DNA from: Alphaproteobacteria bacterium
GTDB lineage: Bacteria; Pseudomonadota; Alphaproteobacteria; RS24
DNA length: 45,783 nt
Assembly: GCA_022428185.1 (NCBI GenBank)
Contig: JAKMCZ010000126.1
Span: forward strand, 1 to 45,783
Reading direction: 5' to 3'
Shown here one piece after another: positions 1 through 6,892 of the stretch (position 1 is its first letter; every line of letters begins with the position of its first letter). A model generated the notes under the pieces. That model did not search any database and was not told the origin of the DNA. It saw only the letters and a program-made list of their open reading frames with translations. A program made the position numbers and the translations under genes.

Positions 1-17
1 CGTCAAGCGACAGCTAG

Positions 18-488
18 TCAGTCTTTGCTTAAAAAGCCGCGTGCCATTTGGGCAGCGATGAAAATCGTGACCAGTGCCGCAATCACCGCCACCAAATAGC
101 CAACCGTGCCCAATATATTGGCGGTGCCCAGCGTGTTATCGGTGAACGATAGCGCACGATTGGCCGAGGCATTGCCGAACCAGTAAAATACCGTATTGGC
201 CCAGCCGGCAAATATAGTGCCTTTGGCGTAAAGCGTCAGCCTATCCATTGCCAGTCCGCAATGCGGTAAAGCAAAAGCGATAGCGACCATGAGCAGCGCA
301 TTGAGTATACCGCCCGAATGTGCCCGCACCCAGCCATCAGCCGTGCCGAAAACCGGAATACCCATGAAAACGGTTGGTAGGATTTCCAACCCGCCAATGA
401 GACTGAAAGCCAGCATAAAGCCTGCGAGCAGACCGATAACCAGCACCAGCATGGCGTGTCCCAGTAAATTTTTTTGATATTGTTCCAT
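18..488 (-). CDS. styrene-oxide-isomerase-like membrane protein
   Basis: This 156-residue protein has four likely membrane helices and resembles styrene-oxide isomerase (StyC), a small membrane enzyme that converts epoxides to aldehydes. Visible family patterns are RAHSGG (55-60, His57), LNALL with Asn63, AFALP, GWAN (95-98), FYWF with Tyr102, and NRALSF. As I recall the family, the His ligates heme b, and the Asn and Tyr line the active site; all three are kept. The residue before GWAN, Asp in StyC as I remember it, is Ala94 here, so activity may differ. I start at 488 because a GGGGGGAT ribosome site precedes this ATG; an earlier in-frame ATG at 608 would run into the upstream gene. It follows the metal-hydrolase-type gene by 37 bases, probably in one operon. 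Substrate unknown. Confidence 0.7.
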   Translation of the reverse strand: MEQYQKNLLGHAMLVLVIGLLAGFMLAFSLIGGLEILPTVFMGIPVFGTADGWVRAHSGGILNALLMVAIAFALPHCGLAMDRLTLYAKGTIFAGWANTVFYWFGNASANRALSFTDNTLGTANILGTVGYLVAVIAALVTIFIAAQMARGFLSKD

Positions 489-525
489 CTTATCCCCCCA
501 GATTAAGAATTCAGTCAAAACGCAT

Positions 526-1437
526 TCAGAGCTGCATAATTTGCGCCATCGCATCGCGATCAATATCCAGCACATTGCCGCCTTTGGCGTCGTGTTTACG
601 CCAAGCAATCGCGACCGGATTTTGCTTATTGGTGGCTAGCGGATGATTGCGCGGATTGTAATCTCTGGCGAAGACAGGAATTGTCTGCCACGCCATTTGC
701 GCCAATGTTTTGAAACAAAACCCCATTGCCGATGCTGCTTTAATCGGATTTTTAAACCAGCCTTCGATGCGCGCCATATGCGTGTAAGCCTTAACCGTCT
801 CGCGGGCGATATGCAGCCCGGCCATCAGCACCATATATTTGCGATACCACTCATGCTTGCCATAAAGCGCGCGATATACATCATGGGCCACCGAGCCGTG
901 CTCGACTTCTTCGACCTGATGCCAAACCCAAAGCGCCTTCATTACCGGATTGCTGTCGGCCATCCATTTTTCATAATTTTTCAGAATGATGAGACCGGCG
1001 AGAAAAGTGAAGGTTTCATAACCTGCCGTGAAAGCGACCTTGCGCTTCTTGCTGTCTATTTTGGCAGCGCGTTTGAAATAGGCTTTATTGGCGCTATCAA
1101 GTTTTTCAACTTTTGGATAACGCTTCGCCATTAGCGCATTAAAGGCAATAAAATTGCGCGCGTGATGGCCTTCTTGTCCGGCTAGCGCGACCATATCGCG
1201 GCGCAACCCGTCATCGGCGACATCATGCTTCACCGTATTCATTGTGTGAATGAGATAACGCTCAAAATACGGAACATGCAGACCCAGCGCGTTGATAAAG
1301 ACAGAAAAATAAGGCGAGGATTGGCTCCACGCACAATCCTCCGGTGTCAATCCATCAATATCAAAATCCAGCGAGCGCACCGGAAAATTATCCATCGGAT
1401 GCGCCGAATTTTGAGTGGTTTTACTTTTCGCTGCCAT
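526..1437 (-). CDS. metal-dependent hydrolase-type protein (COG3687)
   Basis: This 303-residue protein matches the 'predicted metal-dependent hydrolase' family (Metal_hydrol, COG3687), whose reaction is not well established. Recognisable parts are the N-terminal FPVRSLDFD segment, SPYFSVFINALGLHVP, the QEGHHARNF motif near residue 90, and HQVEEVEHGS near residue 170. The paired Glu/His motifs on helices look like a ferritin-like di-metal site (inference). There is no signal peptide. The start is supported by GGAG upstream. It is the first gene of a leftward pair with the isomerase-like protein, diverging from the MFS gene at 1503, so the 65-base gap between them should hold promoters for both. 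Confidence 0.8.
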   Translation of the reverse strand: MAAKSKTTQNSAHPMDNFPVRSLDFDIDGLTPEDCAWSQSSPYFSVFINALGLHVPYFERYLIHTMNTVKHDVADDGLRRDMVALAGQEGHHARNFIAFNALMAKRYPKVEKLDSANKAYFKRAAKIDSKKRKVAFTAGYETFTFLAGLIILKNYEKWMADSNPVMKALWVWHQVEEVEHGSVAHDVYRALYGKHEWYRKYMVLMAGLHIARETVKAYTHMARIEGWFKNPIKAASAMGFCFKTLAQMAWQTIPVFARDYNPRNHPLATNKQNPVAIAWRKHDAKGGNVLDIDRDAMAQIMQL

Positions 1438-1502
1438 TAGCTAATCTCCACGCTCAATTTGGGGTTTTCAGCTCACAAAGTCAACGAACAGGCAGGGCGC
1501 AA

Positions 1503-2738
1503 ATGCAAGAACGGCAGACACAGATTTTCTTCGGCTGGTGGGTGCTTATCGCTATCGGCTATAGCCTGTTTATCGGCGCAGGCATGATTTTCTATGCCAT
1601 GTCCGTCTTGCTGGAAGCACTGGTGGCGACGCGTGGTTTTTCAGTCGCGCAAATTTCCGGTGCCAATACGATGTTTTTGGTGGTTGGCGGTCTGGCAGGC
1701 ATTGCTGTCGGCGAACTGATATCGCGCTTCGATGCGCGCTATTGCATAGCTTTCGGCTCCTTATTTATCGCGGTGATTTATTATTTACTGCCCGCCGCGC
1801 AATCCCTGTTTACCATTTATCTGGCCTATGCCGCTTTGGGCTTGGGCTATGCCATGACGGCATTGGTGCCGGCCACAACTTTGGTGGCGCGCTGGTTTGT
1901 TCGCCGCCGCGCATTAGCCATTGCGCTCACCCAGTCGGGCTTGTCTTTGGGGGGCATTATTTTGACCCCCTATTTGGCTCGCATGTTGGAACTGGACGGC
2001 ATGGACGCAATGCGCGCGCCGTGGGCATTGGCGGTGATTTTATTTAATATTCCGCTGGCTCTGATTTTGCTGCGCCCGACGCCGCAAACCATGGGTCTGA
2101 ACCCCGATGGTGATGGCGACAATCAACAGGCCGAAAACAATACTCAAACCGGCTTTAGCGCGGCTGAGGCAATGAAAAGCCGCTTTTTTCGTTTGTCGGC
2201 CGCCGCCGCTTTTCTTGCCCTGATGGCGCAAGTCGGCACCATTGCCCATATTTTCAAATGGGGATTAGAGCGCGCCGGCGATGAGACCGCCGCGATTACC
2301 GTCGCGCTATTGGCGGTTTGCTCGCTGACCGGTCGGCTGGTATGCGGCGCGGTGCTCGACCGGCTCAATCTGTTCGTCTTTGTGTTGGTTATTTATGCGC
2401 TGCAAGCGACTGCCATGTTCGGCATGGCGATGGTCGAGGGTGATTTAGCAGTTTTGCTGTTCACCGCTTTTTTCGGTTTTACCGTCGGCAATATTTTAAT
2501 GTCGCAACCGCTTTTGGTCGCCTCTGCTTTCGGCGTGCGCGACTTCCCGCGCATTTTGAGTGTGCACCAATTAGCGATGAATGGCGGCGTTGCATTGGGG
2601 CCGGTCGCCATTGGCTTGATGTATGATTTCGGCGGCGGCTACGGCAATGCGTTTGTTTTTGTCGGCCTATGCAGTCTCGCGGCGTTGGTCTGTCTTTATG
2701 CAGCCAGAGACCCGCTGGAGACCGCTTCACTCAACTGA
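1503..2738 (+). CDS. MFS transporter
   Basis: This is a 411-residue, 12-helix major facilitator with the N-terminal FFGWWVLIAIGY pattern common in the OFA/monocarboxylate-type branch of the MFS. ARWFVRRRALAIALTQSG near residue 130 looks like the signature after helix 4, and a hydrophilic central loop (NPDGDGDNQQAENN) separates the two six-helix halves. The substrate cannot be read from sequence. I chose the ATG at 1503, where the protein begins MQERQ; the frame is open further upstream, but that part overlaps the divergent gene at 526-1437 and has no transporter-like sequence. The 3' end overlaps the convergent MATE gene by 12 bases. Confidence 0.85.
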   Translation: MQERQTQIFFGWWVLIAIGYSLFIGAGMIFYAMSVLLEALVATRGFSVAQISGANTMFLVVGGLAGIAVGELISRFDARYCIAFGSLFIAVIYYLLPAAQSLFTIYLAYAALGLGYAMTALVPATTLVARWFVRRRALAIALTQSGLSLGGIILTPYLARMLELDGMDAMRAPWALAVILFNIPLALILLRPTPQTMGLNPDGDGDNQQAENNTQTGFSAAEAMKSRFFRLSAAAAFLALMAQVGTIAHIFKWGLERAGDETAAITVALLAVCSLTGRLVCGAVLDRLNLFVFVLVIYALQATAMFGMAMVEGDLAVLLFTAFFGFTVGNILMSQPLLVASAFGVRDFPRILSVHQLAMNGGVALGPVAIGLMYDFGGGYGNAFVFVGLCSLAALVCLYAARDPLETASLN

Positions 2739-4094
2739 CGGAGCCGGTTTGGTTACCCGCCATGCGCCGCCAAAGACGGCGAGCATGATAATGCCGGCAT
2801 ACAGCACCAGCGCGATAACCGTGCATATGAAAATAGCCTTCAGGCCGAAGCCGAAATAATTAATCAGCAGCCATGCGCCGCCGACCGAGAGGACGAAACG
2901 CAACACTTGGGCGCGCACCGGCCAAGTCATATTGCCTGCGCCTTGTGACGCAAAGTAAAGCACCAGGCCGATGCCGAGAAAGGCATAGGCCGGGCCGACG
3001 ATTTGAATATATTGGCGCGCCGTTTCAAAAGTCGCCGCATCATCGGTAAATATCGGTATCCAAGCATTGGGAAACAGGGCCAGCAAACAGCCTGCCATGC
3101 CGCAAATAATGGCTGAACATGCAACGCCATAACGTCCCGCCAGTTCGGCGCGGTCATAGTCTCCGGCACCGATATTGGTGCCGACAATGGTGGTCAGCGC
3201 CGTGCCGAAAGCGAAAATTATCGGCAACATAACAAACTCGATGCGCGTGCCAATGCCATATCCGGCCAGTGCCTGTGTGCCGAATTGACCGACCAAAGCG
3301 GTCAGGCCTAAAATGGTTGCAACGTTTAAAAGCGGGTTGAGGCTGGCAGGGCGCGCCACCATTAAGATATCGGCAGCCAATTCGCGCCGCCAACCTTGTT
3401 GATCCAAGGACAGTTTAATGGCGCGCTTGCCGCGCTGTAATTCAACCAGAAGAATGACCAAAACAATCGCGTTTACGATAACGCTTGAAGTTGCCGCGCC
3501 GACCACGCCCATCGCCGGTGCCCCCCAAAGGCCGAACACTAAAATAGCGGTTAGCGGCACTTGCAGCGCGGCTGATAAAATCATCAATTTGGCGGGAAAG
3601 CCCATATCGCCCGCGCCGCGATAAACCGCGCTGACGGCGCTGCTGAGCCAGATAATCAGACCGGCAGAAAACAAGACCCAGCAATAATTCATCGCCATTT
3701 CAAGTATCACGCCGTCGCCGCCCAGAAACATCAGTAATTGTCGCCCGAACAGGGCAAACATAATGAAAAACACCACTGCGCCGATAGCGCCGCCATAAAT
3801 ACCGTGCCAGACCAACTTCTCGGCATTGTCGCGATTGCCGTTGCCCAGAGCGCGCGCAATCGATGCAGTTATCGCGCCACCCAGCGGCCCACCTGACATG
3901 GTTTGCACCAAAATCAACAGCGGAAAGACCAGCGCGATGGCGGCGAGTGCCTCAATGCCGAGGCGACCAATCATGTAAATTTCAGCCAGATTGACACAAC
4001 CCTGCAAGGTGAAGGCCAGCGTGTTTGGCGCCGTCATCTGCAAAAGCAGGCGCAGCGGCGGCTCGGTCAGCATGGCTTGAGTGCGGTCGGTCAT
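2727..4094 (-). CDS. MATE family efflux transporter
   Basis: This 455-residue protein has 12 hydrophobic segments and the MATE layout of two six-helix halves. The N-terminal pattern (MTAPNTLAF, then INLAEIYMIG-like and GGPLGGAITASIARALG near residues 70-85) and the repeated Gly/Ala-rich second half with VGTNIGAGDYDRAE near residue 310 are typical. MATE proteins export cationic drugs or small metabolites using a Na+ or H+ gradient across the inner membrane. It stands alone, convergent with the MFS gene and divergent from the acetyltransferase at 4162. No local regulator is visible, and the substrate cannot be inferred. Confidence 0.88.
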   Translation of the reverse strand: MTDRTQAMLTEPPLRLLLQMTAPNTLAFTLQGCVNLAEIYMIGRLGIEALAAIALVFPLLILVQTMSGGPLGGAITASIARALGNGNRDNAEKLVWHGIYGGAIGAVVFFIMFALFGRQLLMFLGGDGVILEMAMNYCWVLFSAGLIIWLSSAVSAVYRGAGDMGFPAKLMILSAALQVPLTAILVFGLWGAPAMGVVGAATSSVIVNAIVLVILLVELQRGKRAIKLSLDQQGWRRELAADILMVARPASLNPLLNVATILGLTALVGQFGTQALAGYGIGTRIEFVMLPIIFAFGTALTTIVGTNIGAGDYDRAELAGRYGVACSAIICGMAGCLLALFPNAWIPIFTDDAATFETARQYIQIVGPAYAFLGIGLVLYFASQGAGNMTWPVRAQVLRFVLSVGGAWLLINYFGFGLKAIFICTVIALVLYAGIIMLAVFGGAWRVTKPAPSVE

Positions 4095-4161
4095 TGGCTA
4101 CCCTGTTTGAGAATTGGCGGCAGCATAGCGGCTGGTCTACAAATCGCCTAGACTTATTGCT

Positions 4162-4725
4162 ATGGATCATCAATCTGTAATTATGGAAACCGACCGGCTT
4201 TGTCTGGTCGATTTTACCGATTTGAAATCCGATAACCATCTTGATGGCTTAGCAACAATGAATGGCGATGCCGAGGTGATGGAATTTTTTCCGGCAACGC
4301 TCAGTCAGGCAGAAAGCGCGGCGATGTTGCAACGCTTGATAGACCACCGCGCCGCGCATGGCTATGCGCCATTTGCGCTGCACAAGAAAGACGATAACGC
4401 GTTTATCGGTTTTACCGGCTTGATGCTGGCGGATTTTGAGGCACATTTTACCCCGGCGGTCGAAATCGGCTGGCGTTTTGTCAAAAGCGCGTGGGGGCAG
4501 GGGTTTGCGACCGAGGCGGCGCGCGCCTGTTTGTCTTATGGCTTTGACGAATTGGGTCTGACGGATATTGTGTCTTTTACCGCCGCACAAAATACGCGTT
4601 CAATTCGTGTGATGGAGAAAATCGGCATGCAGCACAAGGCCGCCGATGATTTTAACCACCCGCATCTGACCGAGGGTCATGCGCTTCGTCACCATGTGCT
4701 TTATCGAATAAGGAGTTCGAAATGA
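4162..4725 (+). CDS. GNAT family N-acetyltransferase (RimJ/RimL type)
   Basis: This 187-residue acetyltransferase has the fold's hallmarks: an N-terminal METDRLCLVDF strand, EIGWRFVKSAWGQGFATEAAR with the acetyl-CoA pyrophosphate loop (GQGFAT) near residues 112-118, and NTRSIRVMEKIGM near residues 144-156. This is the arrangement of the RimJ/RimL-like branch, which transfers acetyl groups from acetyl-CoA to protein N-termini or small amines; the substrate here is unknown. An internal ATG at 4183 starts exactly at the conserved domain and is an alternative start. The gene overlaps the next one by four bases (ATGA), so the two are probably translated together. Confidence 0.85.
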   Translation: MDHQSVIMETDRLCLVDFTDLKSDNHLDGLATMNGDAEVMEFFPATLSQAESAAMLQRLIDHRAAHGYAPFALHKKDDNAFIGFTGLMLADFEAHFTPAVEIGWRFVKSAWGQGFATEAARACLSYGFDELGLTDIVSFTAAQNTRSIRVMEKIGMQHKAADDFNHPHLTEGHALRHHVLYRIRSSK

Positions 4726-4949
4726 AATATGTCCAATGGCTGAAATGGGGCGGCACAGTGTTTGTTCTGACCGGCATTTTGTTGACCAATATGAATATCT
4801 ATCCGCTCAATATACTGGTTCACGGCACCGGCTCAATCGGCTGGACAGCGGCGGGAATTATCACCAAAGACCGCGCCTTAACGGTAAATTTTGCCATGCA
4901 ATTGCCGCTTTTCGCGCTCGGTTATGCCAAAGTCGGCGGGCTTATTTAG
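4722..4949 (+). CDS. small two-helix membrane protein
   Basis: This 75-residue protein consists almost only of two membrane helices: about residues 10-30 (GGTVFVLTGILLTNMNIYP) and 52-70. Between them lies a short loop with WTAAGIITKDRALTVNF. Similar small proteins with a W-x(5)-W/KDRA pattern occur in marine Alphaproteobacteria without known function (recalled, not checked). The ATGA overlap with the acetyltransferase gene and the GGAG ribosome site inside that gene's end support translation. No catalytic motif is visible, and I assign no function. Confidence 0.7.
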   Translation: MKYVQWLKWGGTVFVLTGILLTNMNIYPLNILVHGTGSIGWTAAGIITKDRALTVNFAMQLPLFALGYAKVGGLI

Positions 4950-5015
4950 GGTGCTAAATCATTGCACCGTGTCGCGAATTATCCGACACTTGACGTGGTA
5001 ACTAGGAGATTTGTT

Positions 5016-5339
5016 ATGCGTAAGACGTTTCTCGTCTTGGTGGTGGCTATGCTGGCTTTGCCGGTCGCCGCACCGGTTTTTATCAGCGATGCTCAGGCTC
5101 AGGCCTTACCGAAATGTCGAAATGTGGCCGGTTATGAGCCTAAAGCGACCTGTCAGGCACGCAATGAACGCGCCCAATGGCAGGCTCAGCAAACCGCGCG
5201 CATGACGGCGCAACTTGTCGCCGAAGCAATGGCGCGCCAAGCCGCAGCCGAACAGGCCAATGAAAGCGATGAAGGCTTCATGGATATGGTCAGCGGCGTT
5301 ATCGGCTCGGTTGTCGAAACGGTCAGCGACTTATTTTAG
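5016..5339 (+). CDS. small secreted hypothetical protein
   Basis: This 107-residue protein has a clear signal peptide (MRKTFLVLVVAMLALPVAAP, likely cut after DAQAQA near residue 29). The mature part holds two Cys residues (CRNVAGYEPKATC) that could form a disulfide, then an Ala/Gln-rich helical stretch of about 45 residues and an amphipathic, Val-rich C-terminus. I chose ATG 5016 because TAGGAGAT lies just upstream and the signal peptide begins there; an earlier in-frame start at 4962 would add non-signal sequence. No family recognised. Probably periplasmic. Confidence 0.65.
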   Translation: MRKTFLVLVVAMLALPVAAPVFISDAQAQALPKCRNVAGYEPKATCQARNERAQWQAQQTARMTAQLVAEAMARQAAAEQANESDEGFMDMVSGVIGSVVETVSDLF

Positions 5340-5357
5340 GCGGTAATCGCTTTTTGC

Positions 5358-6005
5358 TTAATCGGCTGTCGTGCGCAGCTCATCAGCCGCCAGTTTTTCT
5401 GCCAAATCATGGCTCAGCAGTGCGTCAAAGGCCGCTTTCAGGCTTTTGCGCTTCAACAGTTTTTTCAGCTTTTTAGCCGGCCAAGCAATCAGCACACTGC
5501 CTTCATGCGCATGAACGGTGGCCGTGGTCACCACGTCTTGCGAGAACGAAATCTCGCCAATCAGCAGATTGTCGCCAACCTCAATCTGATTGCCGTTTTT
5601 ATTTACCGTCGCGCTGCCCGACACAATGTAATAGAGCGTTTTTGGTGCCTTGCCTTGCTCGGTCAGTTGGGTTTTTTCGTCCAGCACTTGCCACTCGCAA
5701 TGCTGCATCAGGCGGCGAAAATCAGCCTCTGAAAATTGCGGCATTTCTTTTGCCAGAGCTTGCTCTTCCGGCGATAGCGGGGTGGTGAAGCGGTTGCGCA
5801 GGGCGCGCCAAATAACCGCCAGATTGACCAGCAAAATCACCGCCGCCCATAAAACGGCGAAAAAATTACCGTCGCCTAGCGCAAAGCCATAAATAAATAC
5901 AGCCGCGCCGACAGCAAATACGGCGCGCGATAAAACCACATCACGAATAATGAAACCGATGAGAAAAATCGCTGCACCGGCATTGAGGACAAGAAACTGA
6001 GACAT
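5358..6005 (-). CDS. membrane protein with cyclic-nucleotide-binding domain (Popeye-like)
   Basis: This 215-residue protein has three hydrophobic segments in residues 5-67 followed by a CRP/FNR-type effector domain (about 90-205). The beta-barrel pattern is visible in GKAPKTLYYIVSGSATV, the GDNLLIGEISF turn (phosphate-binding-cassette region) and TTATVHAHEGS. No helix-turn-helix follows, so it is not a transcription factor. The layout of three membrane helices plus a cNMP domain matches bacterial relatives of Popeye-domain proteins. Whether it binds cAMP is uncertain: the usual cassette Arg-Thr/Ala pair is not obvious, with QDVVTTATV in its place. It diverges from the carbonic anhydrase gene. 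Confidence 0.72.
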   Translation of the reverse strand: MSQFLVLNAGAAIFLIGFIIRDVVLSRAVFAVGAAVFIYGFALGDGNFFAVLWAAVILLVNLAVIWRALRNRFTTPLSPEEQALAKEMPQFSEADFRRLMQHCEWQVLDEKTQLTEQGKAPKTLYYIVSGSATVNKNGNQIEVGDNLLIGEISFSQDVVTTATVHAHEGSVLIAWPAKKLKKLLKRKSLKAAFDALLSHDLAEKLAADELRTTAD

Positions 6006-6084
6006 AAACCTTTTTAAAACCTCTAAACTTTCAATGAATCATAGCTTAGCTTAGGTTACAGTTCTACTCTAACCGGAGTTCGAC

Positions 6085-6726
6085 ATGGCTCATTCATCTC
6101 CTTTACCGGCCTCTTTGATTGCCCGCTTTAACACGTGGAAGCAGGAACATTTGCCCGCCAAAGCCGAGCTTTTCGCAGATTTGGCGAGCGGGCAAAACCC
6201 GATGGCTATGGTCATCTCATGCTGCGACAGCCGTGTGCAGTCAACCGAGATTTTTGATGTGCCTGCCGGTTCATTCTTCATTCACCGCAATATTGCCAAT
6301 TTGGTGCCACCCTATCAGGCGGGTGGCGACGCGCATGGCACGGCATCGGCATTGGAATATGCGGTCAAGGCGTTGAAGGTGCCGCATCTCATCATTATGG
6401 GTCATTCAGCCTGCGGCGGGGTGCAGGCCTGCTACGATATGTGCGAAAATGATGTCGCAGCGGCCGATGCGGGTTTTGAGTTTGTTGGGCATTGGCTCGA
6501 GAACTTGCGCCCGGCGTATAAGCAAATTCCGGTAGATGCTGATGACCCGTTGGTTGAACTGGGCCGACAAGGTGTTCTTGCCTCGCTCGAAAACCTTATG
6601 GACTATCCGTTTATCAAAGATGCGGTGGCACAGGGCGGGTTGCAATTGCATGGTCTGTGGCATGATATCGGCGCGGCTGAGCTATACGCACATAATTCTG
6701 AAAGCGGGGCTTTTGAACCGCTCTAA
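6085..6726 (+). CDS. beta-class carbonic anhydrase
   Basis: This 213-residue enzyme interconverts CO2 and bicarbonate. The zinc ligands are readable: Cys46 in the CxDSR motif (CCDSR, 46-50, with the Asp/Arg dyad Asp48-Arg50), and His107 and Cys110 in GHSACGG. The downstream HRNIANLVPPY and ALEYAVKAL segments are also typical, and length fits the family. It is cytoplasmic, with no signal peptide. An upstream CCGGAG serves as ribosome site. Its position just before a biotin-dependent carboxyltransferase is suggestive, since bicarbonate is the cosubstrate of biotin carboxylases, but a 158-base gap separates them and a shared transcript is not shown. Confidence 0.93.
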   Translation: MAHSSPLPASLIARFNTWKQEHLPAKAELFADLASGQNPMAMVISCCDSRVQSTEIFDVPAGSFFIHRNIANLVPPYQAGGDAHGTASALEYAVKALKVPHLIIMGHSACGGVQACYDMCENDVAAADAGFEFVGHWLENLRPAYKQIPVDADDPLVELGRQGVLASLENLMDYPFIKDAVAQGGLQLHGLWHDIGAAELYAHNSESGAFEPL

Positions 6727-6808
6727 ACGCTTTGGTTTTTAATCAACTCGGCTTCACAATTTTATATGGCTGGTGCAGGATATGTTTCCAAGCTGCGGGA
6801 GGATGGGC

Positions 6809-6892
6809 ATGGTTCAATATTTGTCGACTGAGTTAGCGGTTATCAGTGCCGCCATCGTCGCTATTGTTTGGCGAACTTTTTCCAATGAGTAA
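6809..6892 (+). CDS. candidate 27-residue membrane miniprotein, coupled to the next gene
   Basis: A short frame reads MVQYLSTELAVISAAIVA followed by IVWRTFSNE and a TAA stop, giving one plausible membrane helix. Its ATG is preceded by a strong GGGAGG at 6798-6803. Its stop overlaps the start of the BCCP-carboxyltransferase gene (ATGAGTAA at 6885-6892), and that larger gene has no ribosome site of its own. This suggests the small frame is translated and carries ribosomes into the next gene. It could be a true miniprotein or only a leader. No homologue is recognised; known sodium-pump carboxylase complexes do have small one-helix subunits, but no similarity is claimed. Confidence 0.45.
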   Translation: MVQYLSTELAVISAAIVAIVWRTFSNE

